64,000 bases of DNA from an uncultured Paracoccaceae bacterium (GTDB lineage Bacteria; Pseudomonadota; Alphaproteobacteria; Rhodobacterales; Rhodobacteraceae): the NCBI GenBank assembly GCA_947499725.1, contig CANMPK010000001.1, forward strand, positions 682,001 through 746,000. The letters are read 5' to 3'. A program made the translations under genes and the position numbers. Shown piece after piece: positions 47,131 through 56,122 of this stretch. A model generated the notes under the pieces. That model was not told the origin of the DNA and ran no database searches. It was given only the letters and a program-made list of their open reading frames with translations. Each line of letters opens with the position of its first letter. Position 1 is the stretch's first letter.

Positions 47131-47160
47131 AGAAAAGCGCGGGTTTTCCGCGCTTTTTTA
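47131..47160 (+). terminator. Terminator after aroG
   Basis: AAAGCGCGG (47134-47142) pairs with CCGCGCTTT (47148-47156) around GTTTT, followed by a T-run. The A-rich left flank makes it usable in reverse by the PAS gene too. Confidence 0.88.
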
Positions 47161-47169
47161 TTATTTACA

Positions 47170-47838
47170 TCACTTTACGACGCGAAGCTTCGGGGGATTT
47201 TGTGCCGCGTCTTGTGTTGCTGGTGTGGCGGTTTGCGGTTGCTCGTTGCTGGCGACAAGATGCAATGCAGGTGTAATGACTGGGGATAGATCAGGCATTG
47301 GCTTACGCGGTCTATCGTTCATCGGGATTTGACGCACCACGGAACCTGAAAGGTAGAACCGGTTTGGGAACTTAGGTTTGCGCCCTTTGTATTCTAAGCA
47401 GCCGATTGCGCGCGCGCATTTACCGTTTTGATCCGTCAGAGGCAGAAGCAACAGTTGCCCGATCGGTGCGGAGGTTTCTGCTTTAGACCAATGCAAGTGA
47501 ACACGTGCCGTGGCGGGCATGCGGAACATGTCTTCTACGATTTCTGAAAACAAAGGACGGTCATCTGGAGCGATCAAAGATGTAATTGGCATACCGCGCA
47601 GATCCATACCAAGAACATTCGTCACTTTGGAACCGGCGACGCGGAAGCGGGTGTTTTGTTCTGCTACATGCTCGAGAATGAAGGCATTTGGCAGGGATTT
47701 AGCAATCTCACCAGGGTCGATGGCATGGCGAGGGGGCAGGGCCTGCGGATCTTTCAGAGTATTCCAATAGGCTTCGATTTGAGCAATCGACGGGAATTCT
47801 GTGTCTGCGAATTTTCTTTTGCGATAAAAGCCAATCAT
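47170..47838 (-). CDS. PAS-domain protein without output domain
   Basis: This 222-residue protein has a PAS-like fold from about 20 to 145 (IAQIEAYWNTLKD, NAFILEHVAEQNTRFRVAGS, MDLRGMPITSLIAPDDRPLF). The C-terminal part (about 150-222) is Pro/Ala/Thr-rich and probably disordered. There is no kinase, GGDEF or DNA-binding domain. ATG 47838 (MIGFYRKRKF) has GGAGG at good spacing, so I prefer it over the ATG at 47853. Such PAS_5-type proteins are common in Rhodobacteraceae; roles are not established. Confidence 0.85.
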   Translation of the reverse strand: MIGFYRKRKFADTEFPSIAQIEAYWNTLKDPQALPPRHAIDPGEIAKSLPNAFILEHVAEQNTRFRVAGSKVTNVLGMDLRGMPITSLIAPDDRPLFSEIVEDMFRMPATARVHLHWSKAETSAPIGQLLLLPLTDQNGKCARAIGCLEYKGRKPKFPNRFYLSGSVVRQIPMNDRPRKPMPDLSPVITPALHLVASNEQPQTATPATQDAAQNPPKLRVVK

Positions 47839-47870
47839 ATAACCTCCGACCATTTCTCACCAACCTAATC

Positions 47871-47935
47871 AAATCTGCGCTTGCTCGTTCTGGCGCCTTT
47901 AATGAATTCTTAGGTCTCAGGTTTATCGCAGATTT
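47871..47935. repeat. Inverted repeat AAATCTGCG / CGCAGATTT, 47-base spacer
   Basis: A perfect 9-bp inverted repeat, AAATCTGCG (47871-47879) and CGCAGATTT (47927-47935), lies in the divergent gap between the PAS gene and yicC. The long spacing suggests two operator half-sites or an RNA stem; no identity can be assigned. Confidence 0.4.
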
Positions 47936-48056
47936 AAACGAAAATTTGGGAGAATCCGGTAGGATTGGTTAATACTTTTGGGATAACCGGCCGAGTCTAT
48001 TGGACTAGTTCGCAGACAATGATTAGGACTGGGGGAAATAACCAATAGGAGCGACC

Positions 48057-48947
48057 ATGCTGCAATCAATGACAGGTTTTGCCTCGGCCAAGGGCGATTC
48101 CGAGGGGTATTCCTGGACCTGGGAATTGCGCAGTGTGAATGCGAAGGGGCTAGATCTGCGCCTTAGAGTGCCGGATTGGATCGAGGGACTGGAGCCTCAG
48201 TTGCGCTCCAGCTTGTCAAAAGCTTTGTCACGTGGGTCTGTTTCTTTGGGTTTGCGGGTGCAACGCACGGAAGAGAGCAGCAGTTTGTCTTTGGATCAAA
48301 AGACGCTGGAAACTGTTTTAGATGCGTTGGCAGAAGTTGAAAGCCAAGCGATGGATCGTGGTTTGTCTTTGGCACCGGCCAATCCTGCAGCGATCTTGGA
48401 TCTGCGCGGGGTGTTGGAAGCTAGTGCGGGTGATCAAGACACCGCTGCGTTGGGAAAAGTGTTAATGGCACAGTTTCCTGATTTGATTAAATCTTTCAAG
48501 GATATGCGTCTCTCCGAAGGTGCATCACTTGAAGAGGTCATGAAGGATCAGCTTTCGACCATTCAGGAATTGGTTGTGCAGGCCAATGCAATTGCCGAAC
48601 AACGCAAAGATGAAATGGCACAAACGTTCAAAGACAATCTGGCGCGTGTATTGGAAAACGCTGATGGTTTGGATGAAACCCGTGTTGCGCAGGAACTTGC
48701 GGTTCTGGCTGTGAAATCTGATGTGACAGAAGAAATTGATCGCTTGAATGCCCATGTGCATGCTGCACATGACCTGATTGCCAAAGGCAGCCCTGTGGGG
48801 CGGAAGCTTGATTTTCTAATGCAAGAATTCAATCGCGAAGCGAATACGCTTTGCTCTAAAGCGCAGAATGTTGAGCTAACGCGCGTTGGCCTTGAACTGA
48901 AGGTCGTGATCGACCAAATGCGCGAACAAGTACAGAATGTGGAATAA
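48057..48947 (+). CDS. YicC family endoribonuclease-like protein
   Basis: This 296-residue protein starts MLQSMTGFASAKGDSEGYSW, with SVNAKGLDLRLRVP, then IDRLNAHVHAAHDLIAKGSP and MQEFNREANTLCSKAQNVEL at the C-terminus, all typical of YicC. E. coli YicC is linked to RNA cleavage and stationary-phase growth. ATG 48057 has AGGAG upstream. It is followed by gmk after 3 bases, a conserved pairing across proteobacteria. Confidence 0.93.
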   Translation: MLQSMTGFASAKGDSEGYSWTWELRSVNAKGLDLRLRVPDWIEGLEPQLRSSLSKALSRGSVSLGLRVQRTEESSSLSLDQKTLETVLDALAEVESQAMDRGLSLAPANPAAILDLRGVLEASAGDQDTAALGKVLMAQFPDLIKSFKDMRLSEGASLEEVMKDQLSTIQELVVQANAIAEQRKDEMAQTFKDNLARVLENADGLDETRVAQELAVLAVKSDVTEEIDRLNAHVHAAHDLIAKGSPVGRKLDFLMQEFNREANTLCSKAQNVELTRVGLELKVVIDQMREQVQNVE

Positions 48948-48950
48948 CCT

Positions 48951-49592
48951 ATGTTGAACCGTCGTGGTCTTTTGATTGTGCTCTCTTCGCCATCGGGTGC
49001 AGGGAAGTCGACTTTGTCTAAACGCTTGCGGGCTTGGGATCCGGACATTGAGTTTTCGGTATCTGCTACGACGCGCGATCCTCGTCCGGGGGAGGTTGAT
49101 GGCGAAGATTATCACTTCATGACACAGGATGATTTCCGTAAAGACGTTGCGGAAAGCGGCATGTTGGAACATGCCCATGTTTTCGGAAATTTTTACGGCT
49201 CTCCGCGTGGTCCGGTACAAAAGGCGATTGATACGGGGCGCGATGTTTTGTTTGACATCGATTGGCAAGGCGCCCAGCAAATTCGCAATTCAGTTCTTGG
49301 ACAGCATACATTGTCGATCTTCATTTTGCCGCCATCTATCAAAGAGTTACGCCGTCGTCTTGAGACGCGTAATCAAGATAGCGAAGAGGTGATAGCAAAG
49401 CGCATGCAAAAAAGCTGGGACGAGATCAGCCATTGGGACAGCTATGACCACGTGCTGATCAACGACGATCTGGATCAGACCGAGCAAGACCTGAAAGACA
49501 TCATCACAGCCACCCGTTTGCGCCGCATTCAGCAACCGCATTTGGTAGAACATGTACGTAAGTTGCAGCAGGAATTTGAGGACGGAAAATGA
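48951..49592 (+). CDS. gmk: Guanylate kinase
   Basis: This 213-residue P-loop kinase phosphorylates GMP to GDP. Walker [18 protein letters not shown] is at the start, and the GMP-site motif [20 protein letters not shown] follows. [10 protein letters not shown] is the Walker B region. It sits between yicC and the carbonic anhydrase gene, overlapping the latter by 4 bases (ATGA), so all three form an operon. Confidence 0.97.
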   Translation: MLNRRGLLIVLSSPSGAGKSTLSKRLRAWDPDIEFSVSATTRDPRPGEVDGEDYHFMTQDDFRKDVAESGMLEHAHVFGNFYGSPRGPVQKAIDTGRDVLFDIDWQGAQQIRNSVLGQHTLSIFILPPSIKELRRRLETRNQDSEEVIAKRMQKSWDEISHWDSYDHVLINDDLDQTEQDLKDIITATRLRRIQQPHLVEHVRKLQQEFEDGK

Positions 49593-50110
49593 CTCTTTAC
49601 GCGCTAGATGGCATTGCCCCTGAAGTACATGAAGACAGCTGGATCGCACCAGACGCCAATTTGATTGGACGTATTGTGGTCGAAGAGGGTGGCTCTGTTT
49701 GGTTCGGCGCGACGCTGCGCGGGGACAATGAAGAAATCCGCTTGGGAGCTGGCTCTAACATTCAAGAGAACAGTGTACTGCATACGGATATGGGCTTTCC
49801 GCTGACCATTGGCGCGGGTTGCACGATTGGGCATAAAGCTTTGCTGCATGGTTGTACCATCGGGGATAACACGCTGGTTGGCATGGGGGCTGCGATTATG
49901 AACGGCGCCAAGGTCGGTAATAACTGTTTGATTGGCGCGAATGCTTTGATCACTGAAGGCAAAGAAATCCCAGATGGGTCGCTTGTTATGGGCGCGCCAG
50001 GGAAGGTTGTTCGACAACTGGATGAAGCTGCTATCCAACGCCTTCGGGCAGGAGCTTTGAACTACCAAGCGAATATGCGTCGTTTCAAAGAAGGAATGAC
50101 CGCGCTGTAA
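49589..50110 (+). CDS. Gamma-class carbonic anhydrase-like protein
   Basis: This 173-residue left-handed beta-helix protein has hexapeptide repeats ([40 protein letters not shown]). Its metal-ligand histidines in [14 protein letters not shown] match YrdA/CaiE/Cam-type trimeric zinc enzymes. Active enzymes hydrate CO2; many YrdA-like members have low or no activity, so activity is unproven. ATG 49589 overlaps the gmk stop. It ends the yicC-gmk operon. Confidence 0.93.
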   Translation: MTLYALDGIAPEVHEDSWIAPDANLIGRIVVEEGGSVWFGATLRGDNEEIRLGAGSNIQENSVLHTDMGFPLTIGAGCTIGHKALLHGCTIGDNTLVGMGAAIMNGAKVGNNCLIGANALITEGKEIPDGSLVMGAPGKVVRQLDEAAIQRLRAGALNYQANMRRFKEGMTAL

Positions 50111-50190
50111 GCGTATGTTTGCAGAAGGGTTTACATTCTAGAAGAGATCAACAAGTCTGCCGTCGACTTTGACTGCAGGAACAGCCCCGA

Positions 50191-51219
50191 ATGATCCCTT
50201 CTTTTTTGAGCGCCATTCCTTTACCCGCCGTATTCATTGGAACAGACAAACGCATTCAAGGCGCTAATGCTTTGGCGGTTGAACTGCATCCGGGGGCAGA
50301 CGAGCCGCGCACCTTTGTGTTGGTGTTTCGGCAGCCTGCATTTACCGCTGCTGTTGAAGCTTGCTTGAAATCAGGACGCCAACATACGGTTCCCTACCTT
50401 CATAACGCTGAGGGGCAAGAGACGCGCTTTGATGTAACTGTGTCTTACGTTCAAGCTGGTGAAAACTCTGGTGTGATGGCTTGTTTTCAGGATGTGACAC
50501 AGGTTGAACAAGCTGGTGAAATTCGTCGTGATTTCGTGGCCAATGTGAGCCATGAATTGAAAACGCCTTTGACGGCTTTGCTTGGGTTTATTGAAACCCT
50601 GCGTGGCCCTGCCAAAGATGATGCAACGGCGCGCGATCGGTTTCTTGAGATTATGTCTTCTGAAGCCAGTCGCATGAATCGCTTGGTTGGGGATTTGCTG
50701 TCTTTGAGCCGCGTGGAAGAAGACGCGCGTATGCGGCCGACTGACATGGTGGATGTGAAGGAAGTTGTTGGCACAGTTGTGCGCAACTTAAGTGAGGTTG
50801 CCAAAGATCGCGATGTAACGGTTAACATCAATGCGCCAGAAACTGCTGCGCTCTTGCCGGCGGATTTTGACCAACTGACCCAAGTCTTTACCAACCTGAT
50901 TGAGAACGGGCTAAAATACGGTGATCGCGGTGGTGAGGTTAACGTTCACATTCAAGACGTGGAGCGTGACACGGTTTTGCGAAAGTCTGCCATTTCCGTT
51001 TCGGTCTTGGACAACGGTCCGGGGATTGATCCGGTTCATATTCCACGTCTGACAGAACGGTTTTACCGTATCGACTCGCATCGTTCGCGCGAGATGGGCG
51101 GTACGGGCCTAGGGCTGGCGATTGTAAAACACATCGTCGCGCGGCATCGTGGACGGATGAAAATTGAAAGCGATTTGGGGCAGGGCACCGAGTTCCGTGT
51201 TGTTTTGCCGAAAACGTAA
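50191..51219 (+). CDS. phoR: Phosphate regulon sensor kinase PhoR (soluble form)
   Basis: This 342-residue kinase has a PAS-like N-terminus (about 5-105), His121 in the H-box VANVSHELKTPLTALLGFIE, an N-box LTQVFTNLIENGLKYGDRGG, and G boxes DNGPGIDP and GGTGLGLAIVKHI. It phosphorylates PhoB under phosphate starvation. Unlike E. coli PhoR it shows no N-terminal transmembrane helices, so signal input must come through a cytosolic or peripheral contact with PhoU/Pst. It is 131 bases upstream of pstS, in the same direction, and phoB closes the locus, supporting the assignment. Confidence 0.9.
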   Translation: MIPSFLSAIPLPAVFIGTDKRIQGANALAVELHPGADEPRTFVLVFRQPAFTAAVEACLKSGRQHTVPYLHNAEGQETRFDVTVSYVQAGENSGVMACFQDVTQVEQAGEIRRDFVANVSHELKTPLTALLGFIETLRGPAKDDATARDRFLEIMSSEASRMNRLVGDLLSLSRVEEDARMRPTDMVDVKEVVGTVVRNLSEVAKDRDVTVNINAPETAALLPADFDQLTQVFTNLIENGLKYGDRGGEVNVHIQDVERDTVLRKSAISVSVLDNGPGIDPVHIPRLTERFYRIDSHRSREMGGTGLGLAIVKHIVARHRGRMKIESDLGQGTEFRVVLPKT

Positions 51220-51242
51220 GTTAATTTTTGCTTAACGGCCCT

Positions 51243-51271
51243 CTTTCATAAAACTGTTACACTCGTGTCAC
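51243..51271 (+). promoter_or_regulatory. Pho box (three heptamers) upstream of pstS
   Basis: Heptamers CTTTCAT (51243-51249), CTGTTAC (51254-51260) and GTGTCAC (51265-51271) repeat with an 11-base period, each separated by 4 bases, and a weaker fourth GCGTATT follows. They match the PhoB consensus CTGTCAT with 4-base spacers. The site lies 79-107 bases upstream of the pstS ATG, in a promoter position. Confidence 0.75.
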
Positions 51272-51309
51272 AAAAGCGTATTGCACCGCCCATAAATGAG
51301 GCGTCAATG

Positions 51310-51325
51310 CTGATCGAGAGATCAG
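51310..51325 (+). promoter_or_regulatory. Stem-loop with GAGA tetraloop in the pstS leader
   Basis: CTGATC (51310-51315), GAGA, GATCAG (51320-51325) form a 6-bp hairpin with a GNRA-type loop, ending 24 bases before the pstS ATG and just ahead of the AGGAGAG ribosome-binding site. It may protect the 5' end of the highly expressed pstS mRNA. Confidence 0.5.
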
Positions 51326-51349
51326 TTTGTACACTCAGGAGAGAAAAAT

Positions 51350-52387
51350 ATGTACGTTAAACTGACTGCTTCCGCACTGGCGATCGCTGCCGTTGCTGCC
51401 ACTTCCGCTGCTGCACGCGACCAAGTGCAAGTTGCCGGTTCTTCCACTGTTCTGCCTTACGCTTCCATCGTAGCTGAAGCATTCGGCGAGAACTTCGACT
51501 TCCCAACACCAGTTGTAGAATCCGGTGGTTCTTCCGCAGGCCTGAAGCGCTTCTGCGAAGGCGTTGGCGAAAACACAATCGACGTTGCAAACGCATCCCG
51601 CGCGATCAAATCTTCCGAAGTTGAAGCTTGTGCCGCAAACGGCGTGACAGACATCATCGAAGTTCGCATCGGTTATGATGGCATCGTATTCGCATCCGAC
51701 ATCGACGGTAACGGTTTCGAATTCACACCAGTAGACTGGTTCAACGCTCTGTCCGACAAAGTTCTGGTTGACGGCGCACTGGTAGACAACCCAAACAAAA
51801 CTTGGGCTGACGTTAACCCAGCATTCCCAGCACAACCGCTGGCAGCTTACATCCCAGGCACAAAGCACGGTACTCGCGAAGTATTCGAAGACAAAGTGAT
51901 CCTGGCTGGCTGTGAAGAAACTGGCGCATTCGAAGCTCTGAAAGCAGCGAACGGCGACGACAAAAAAGCAGCTGAAAAAGCATGTATCGCTCTGCGTACA
52001 GACGGCGTTTCTGTAGACATCGACGGTGACTACACAGAAACTCTGGCGTCCATCGAATCCAACAAAGACGGCATCGGCGTCTTCGGTCTGGCATTCTTCG
52101 AGAACAACACAGACAAGCTGCAAGTTGCAACTATGTCCGGTATCGTTCCTTCCACAGAGTCCATCGCGACTGGTGAGTACCCTGTATCCCGCCCACTGTA
52201 CTTCTACGTGAAGAAAGCACACATCGGCGTGATCCCAGGTCTGAAAGAATATGCTGAGTTCTTCGTAGCAGACGAAATCGCAGGCCCAGACGGCCCACTG
52301 GCTGAGTACGGTCTGGTTTCTGACCCAGAGCTGGCGGACACACAGTCTGCTGTTTCTGACGAAGTTGTACTGGGCGGCAACAGCTAA
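51350..52387 (+). CDS. pstS: Phosphate ABC transporter substrate-binding protein PstS
   Basis: This 345-residue periplasmic protein has a signal peptide (VKLTASALAIAAVAATSAAA). The phosphate-loop motif AGSSTVLPYAS follows, then SGGSSAGLKRFC, characteristic of PstS. It captures inorganic phosphate with high affinity and passes it to PstCAB. Codon use is extremely biased (Leu CTG, Ala GCA/GCT), consistent with massive expression under phosphate limitation. It is preceded by the Pho box and followed by an attenuator-like terminator before pstC. Confidence 0.96.
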   Translation: MYVKLTASALAIAAVAATSAAARDQVQVAGSSTVLPYASIVAEAFGENFDFPTPVVESGGSSAGLKRFCEGVGENTIDVANASRAIKSSEVEACAANGVTDIIEVRIGYDGIVFASDIDGNGFEFTPVDWFNALSDKVLVDGALVDNPNKTWADVNPAFPAQPLAAYIPGTKHGTREVFEDKVILAGCEETGAFEALKAANGDDKKAAEKACIALRTDGVSVDIDGDYTETLASIESNKDGIGVFGLAFFENNTDKLQVATMSGIVPSTESIATGEYPVSRPLYFYVKKAHIGVIPGLKEYAEFFVADEIAGPDGPLAEYGLVSDPELADTQSAVSDEVVLGGNS

Positions 52388-52402
52388 GCACCAGTTGATT
52401 TT

Positions 52403-52440
52403 GAGGGGTGGCGTTATTGCGCCATCCCTCTTTTTGTGTT
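52403..52440 (+). terminator. Partial terminator between pstS and pstC
   Basis: GAGGGGTGGCG (52403-52413) pairs with CGCCATCCCTC (52420-52430) over 11 bases around TTATTG, followed by TTTTTGTGTTT. It lies inside the operon, so it should let pstS exceed pstCAB in mRNA level by stopping part of the transcription. Confidence 0.88.
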
Positions 52441-52478
52441 TGATCGCGCAAAACCTATGAAAATTTACGGAGCCCTCA

Positions 52479-53951
52479 ATGCCGATACTTTGGCTTGTAT
52501 TGATTGTCCTCGCGGTTTCGGCTGCTGGGTTCTTTTTAGGACGTGCGCGCGCGCTTGCCTCTGCAGGTGGTTCTAGCCGCGAATTGCACTCTTTACCTTC
52601 TTATTATGGGATGAACGTTGCCTTTTCCGTTCTTGTCCCAAGCCTGCTGGTTCTGGCCGCTTGGTCCTTGTTGCAGCCGGTTCTGATTGAAAGCTCTGTT
52701 GCAAAGCTGATCCCAGCTGAAGCCATTGCTGAAGGCTCTAACCTTGATCTTGTAATGTCCGATGTGCGCCGCGTGGCGGATGGTTTGGATGTAGCCGTTG
52801 CGCAAGGCGTGATGAGCGCAGATGAAGCGAGCACGACCAACGTGGACGGCGCCGAGCTGCGCGCCACTTTGGGTGAAATTGGCGTTGCCTTGGGCGCGGA
52901 TGTTGACGAAAGCGTACTGACAGCGGCCCAAGCGTTTCGCAGTAAGACCGCCAACGCAGGTCTCGCGTTGACCGTTATCGTACTGGCTTTGACCGTTGCA
53001 GGGTTTCTGTTTTCATACCTACGCACCAACAAAGACTTCCGTGCGCGTAACGTTGTAGAACGCGGCATTCTTGTTCTGCTGATGGGCGCCGCGTCGATTG
53101 CGATCCTGACAACAGTCGGCATCGTTTTGTCCATGGTGTTTGAGACAAAGAACTTCTTTGGCTTGCACAGCTGGACGGATTTCTTCTTTGGCTCCACTTG
53201 GGCGCCGAACTTCCGAGGCGACTCTGAACTGTCTATGCTGCCGCTGCTTTGGGGCACGATGTATATCTCTGTCGTTGCTTTGCTGGTTGCTGTGCCTGTT
53301 GGATTGTTTGCTGCGGTTTATCTGTCTGAATACGCATCAAAGCCTGTTCGTTCCTTTGCTAAGCCTCTGCTGGAAATTCTAGCGGGTATCCCGACCATTG
53401 TTTACGGTCTGTTTGCCTTGGTGACCTTTGGTCCATTCCTTCTGCGCATGTTTGGCGACGGTGGCACTTTCGGTGTCGATCTTATGACCGACGCGCGTTC
53501 TGTTGCGACAGCGGGCATTGTGATGGGCATCATGCTGATCCCATTTGTAAGCTCTTTGTCTGACGACATTATCAACGCGGTTCCGCAAGCAATGCGCGAT
53601 GGGTCTTACGGTTTGGGCGCAACCAAATCCGAGACGATCAAACAAGTTGTTTTACCAGCCGCTTTGCCGGGCATCGTTGGCGCTATCCTTTTGGCCGCAT
53701 CCCGCGCGATTGGTGAGACCATGATCGTGGTGATGGGGGCAGGGGCGATTGCACGCTTTGCCGGTAACCCGCTTGAGGCCTTAACGACGATCACGACCCG
53801 TATCGTTAGCCAGCTAACAGGTGACGGTGACTTTGCTTCACCTGAAACTCTTGTGGCTTTTGCACTGGGTCTGTCCCTCTTCGTTATTACGCTGGGCTTG
53901 AATGTTCTCGCCCTCTACATCGTACGCAAATATCGGGAGCAGTACGACTAA
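52479..53951 (+). CDS. pstC: Phosphate ABC transporter permease PstC (extended)
   Basis: This 490-residue permease has an N-terminal helix (about 2-20), a second near 50, and a soluble domain of about 80 residues (70-155). After further helices comes the permease core from about 250. The core has LPLLWGTMYISVVALLVAVP and the EAA-like loop MRDGSYGLGATKSETIKQVV that contacts PstB. With PstA it forms the phosphate channel. It is about 170 residues longer than E. coli PstC. Its TAA overlaps the pstA ATG by one base (TAATG). Confidence 0.95.
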   Translation: MPILWLVLIVLAVSAAGFFLGRARALASAGGSSRELHSLPSYYGMNVAFSVLVPSLLVLAAWSLLQPVLIESSVAKLIPAEAIAEGSNLDLVMSDVRRVADGLDVAVAQGVMSADEASTTNVDGAELRATLGEIGVALGADVDESVLTAAQAFRSKTANAGLALTVIVLALTVAGFLFSYLRTNKDFRARNVVERGILVLLMGAASIAILTTVGIVLSMVFETKNFFGLHSWTDFFFGSTWAPNFRGDSELSMLPLLWGTMYISVVALLVAVPVGLFAAVYLSEYASKPVRSFAKPLLEILAGIPTIVYGLFALVTFGPFLLRMFGDGGTFGVDLMTDARSVATAGIVMGIMLIPFVSSLSDDIINAVPQAMRDGSYGLGATKSETIKQVVLPAALPGIVGAILLAASRAIGETMIVVMGAGAIARFAGNPLEALTTITTRIVSQLTGDGDFASPETLVAFALGLSLFVITLGLNVLALYIVRKYREQYD

Positions 53952-55291
53952 TGTCCGATTCATCTATGTCAAATACGCCTAAGACATCCATTCACACATT
54001 GAATGCGCGTACAAAGAAACGGAATGCGTCGGAAACGCGTTTCAAAGCTTATGGGATTGCTGCGATTGCCGCGGGTCTGATGATGCTTGTTGTCCTGCTG
54101 GTTACGATTGTCGGCAACGGCTACAGCGCGTTTACGCAGACTTTTATCTCGCTTGAAGTGGAGCTGCTGGAAAGCAAGCTCGACAAGAAAGGCAACCGCA
54201 ATATCGAGGATATCAAGAAGGTCTCCACCTTTGGATATACGCCTTTGTTGCAGACGGCTTTCGAAGAGAAAGTTGCTGAGCTAGGTATTGAAACCGAGCT
54301 GAGCAAAAAGGAAATGGCTGGTATTTTGTCCAAGTCTGCTGCGGCTGAAATGCGCAACTTGGTTGTCGAAGATCCGTCACAGATTGGCAATAAGGTGGCG
54401 TTTACCTTCCTGGCGAACAGCCGTGTGGATGGCTATCTGAAAGGCCGCGTGACACGCGAGTCTATTGCCAATGACAAGAACATCTCTGTCGCGCAATTGG
54501 ACTTTGTGGATCAGCTGAAAGAGCAGGGCGTTGTTGTGAAGCGTTTCAACCCTGACTTCATCTTCGGTGCGGATGCCTCTGACCAACGTCCAGAGGCGGC
54601 TGGTATCGGTGTGTCGATGGCGGGTTCCTTCTTTATGATGTTGGTCGTGCTAGGCTTGGCATTGCCAATCGGTGTGGCTGCGTCGATCTATCTGGAAGAG
54701 TTCGCGCCTAAGAACTGGATCACCGATATCATCGAGGTGAACATCTCAAACCTCGCGGCGGTTCCATCCATCGTGTTTGGTATTCTGGGTCTTGCGGTTT
54801 TCATCAACTATATGCACCTGCCGCAATCTGCGCCGCTGGTTGGTGGTTTGGTTCTGACGCTAATGACACTGCCAACGATCATCATTTCCACGCGTGCGTC
54901 GTTGAAGGCGGTACCACCATCCATTCGCGATGCGGCTTTGGGGCTGGGCGCTTCTAAGATGCAATCTGTGTTCCACCACGTTCTGCCATTGGCCGCGCCT
55001 GGCATCCTGACAGGGACCATCATTGGTCTGGCACAGGCATTGGGTGAAACAGCGCCGCTGCTGTTGATCGGCATGATCGGCTTTATCGCATCCAACCCTC
55101 CATCAGGTTTTGCAGAAGGCCTTCTGTCGCCAAACTCTGCAATGCCTGCACAGATTTACGAATGGGCGAAACGTGCAGACCCAGCGTTCTATGAGCGCGC
55201 ATGGGGCGGCATTATCATCCTTCTCGTTTTCCTTATTACAATGAACACAATCGCCGTAATCCTACGTCGCCGCTTCGAGCGTCGCTGGTAA
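53951..55291 (+). CDS. pstA: Phosphate ABC transporter permease PstA (extended)
   Basis: This 446-residue permease has an N-terminal cytoplasmic tail, TM1 (about 33-58), and a periplasmic insert of about 150 residues ([20 protein letters not shown] and onward). The usual PstA core follows from about 215 ([40 protein letters not shown]). The insert is absent from E. coli PstA (about 296 aa). It pairs with PstC, which is similarly extended. It is followed 19 bases later by pstB. Confidence 0.95.
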   Translation: MSDSSMSNTPKTSIHTLNARTKKRNASETRFKAYGIAAIAAGLMMLVVLLVTIVGNGYSAFTQTFISLEVELLESKLDKKGNRNIEDIKKVSTFGYTPLLQTAFEEKVAELGIETELSKKEMAGILSKSAAAEMRNLVVEDPSQIGNKVAFTFLANSRVDGYLKGRVTRESIANDKNISVAQLDFVDQLKEQGVVVKRFNPDFIFGADASDQRPEAAGIGVSMAGSFFMMLVVLGLALPIGVAASIYLEEFAPKNWITDIIEVNISNLAAVPSIVFGILGLAVFINYMHLPQSAPLVGGLVLTLMTLPTIIISTRASLKAVPPSIRDAALGLGASKMQSVFHHVLPLAAPGILTGTIIGLAQALGETAPLLLIGMIGFIASNPPSGFAEGLLSPNSAMPAQIYEWAKRADPAFYERAWGGIIILLVFLITMNTIAVILRRRFERRW

Positions 55292-55310
55292 TCTGGTAGA
55301 GGTATCTAAC

Positions 55311-56111
55311 ATGTATGACGCACCAATCAGTTCGGAGAGCGCTGTGAGCCAGAAAGACATCAAAATCGCTGCTGACAAAGTTCAGGTTTATTATGGCGAT
55401 AACCACGCGATCAAAGACGTTTCCGTACAGATCGAAGACAAAACCGTAACGGCGTTCATTGGCCCGTCAGGCTGTGGTAAATCCACCTTCCTGCGTACAT
55501 TGAACCGCATGAATGACACCATCGATATCTGCCGCGTTGAAGGCGATATCTTGCTCGATGGCGAAAACATCTATGACGCAAAAGTTGACCCTGTTCAGCT
55601 GCGCGCCAAGGTGGGCATGGTTTTCCAAAAGCCAAACCCATTCCCAAAATCTATCTATGACAACATCGCCTATGGCCCGCGTATCCACGGCTTGGCTAAT
55701 TCTAAAGCCGATCTGGATGTGATTGTTGAAAAGTCCCTGCGCCGCGGTGCTATTTGGGATGAGGTGAAAGACCGCCTGCACGCGCCTGGTACAGGCCTTT
55801 CCGGTGGTCAGCAGCAGCGTCTGTGTATCGCGCGCGCCGTTGCGACAGAGCCTGAAGTTCTGCTGATGGATGAGCCATGTTCTGCGCTTGACCCAATTGC
55901 GACGGCTCAGGTTGAAGAGCTGATCGACGAGCTACGCGAAAGCTATTCCGTTGTGATTGTTACGCACTCTATGCAACAGGCGGCACGTGTGTCTCAGAAG
56001 ACGGCGTTCTTCCACTTGGGCAACTTGGTTGAATACGACGATACTTCGAAGATTTTCACAAACCCTCAGGATGAGCGCACTGAAAGCTACATTACTGGCC
56101 GTATTGGTTAA
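55311..56111 (+). CDS. pstB: Phosphate ABC transporter ATPase PstB
   Basis: This 266-residue ATPase has Walker [20 protein letters not shown], signature [14 protein letters not shown] and Walker [16 protein letters not shown] with the H-loop [14 protein letters not shown]. It powers phosphate import through PstCA. ATG 55311 ([20 protein letters not shown]) has GAGGT upstream; a shorter start inside is possible but less likely. It ends 11 bases before phoU. Confidence 0.97.
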   Translation: MYDAPISSESAVSQKDIKIAADKVQVYYGDNHAIKDVSVQIEDKTVTAFIGPSGCGKSTFLRTLNRMNDTIDICRVEGDILLDGENIYDAKVDPVQLRAKVGMVFQKPNPFPKSIYDNIAYGPRIHGLANSKADLDVIVEKSLRRGAIWDEVKDRLHAPGTGLSGGQQQRLCIARAVATEPEVLLMDEPCSALDPIATAQVEELIDELRESYSVVIVTHSMQQAARVSQKTAFFHLGNLVEYDDTSKIFTNPQDERTESYITGRIG

Positions 56112-56122
56112 GGATTTTCCCA

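Noticed and set aside
51335-52222. 295-codon minus-strand frame opposite pstS
   Set aside because: Extremely rich in Cys and Phe, a product of pstS codon bias; no plausible start.
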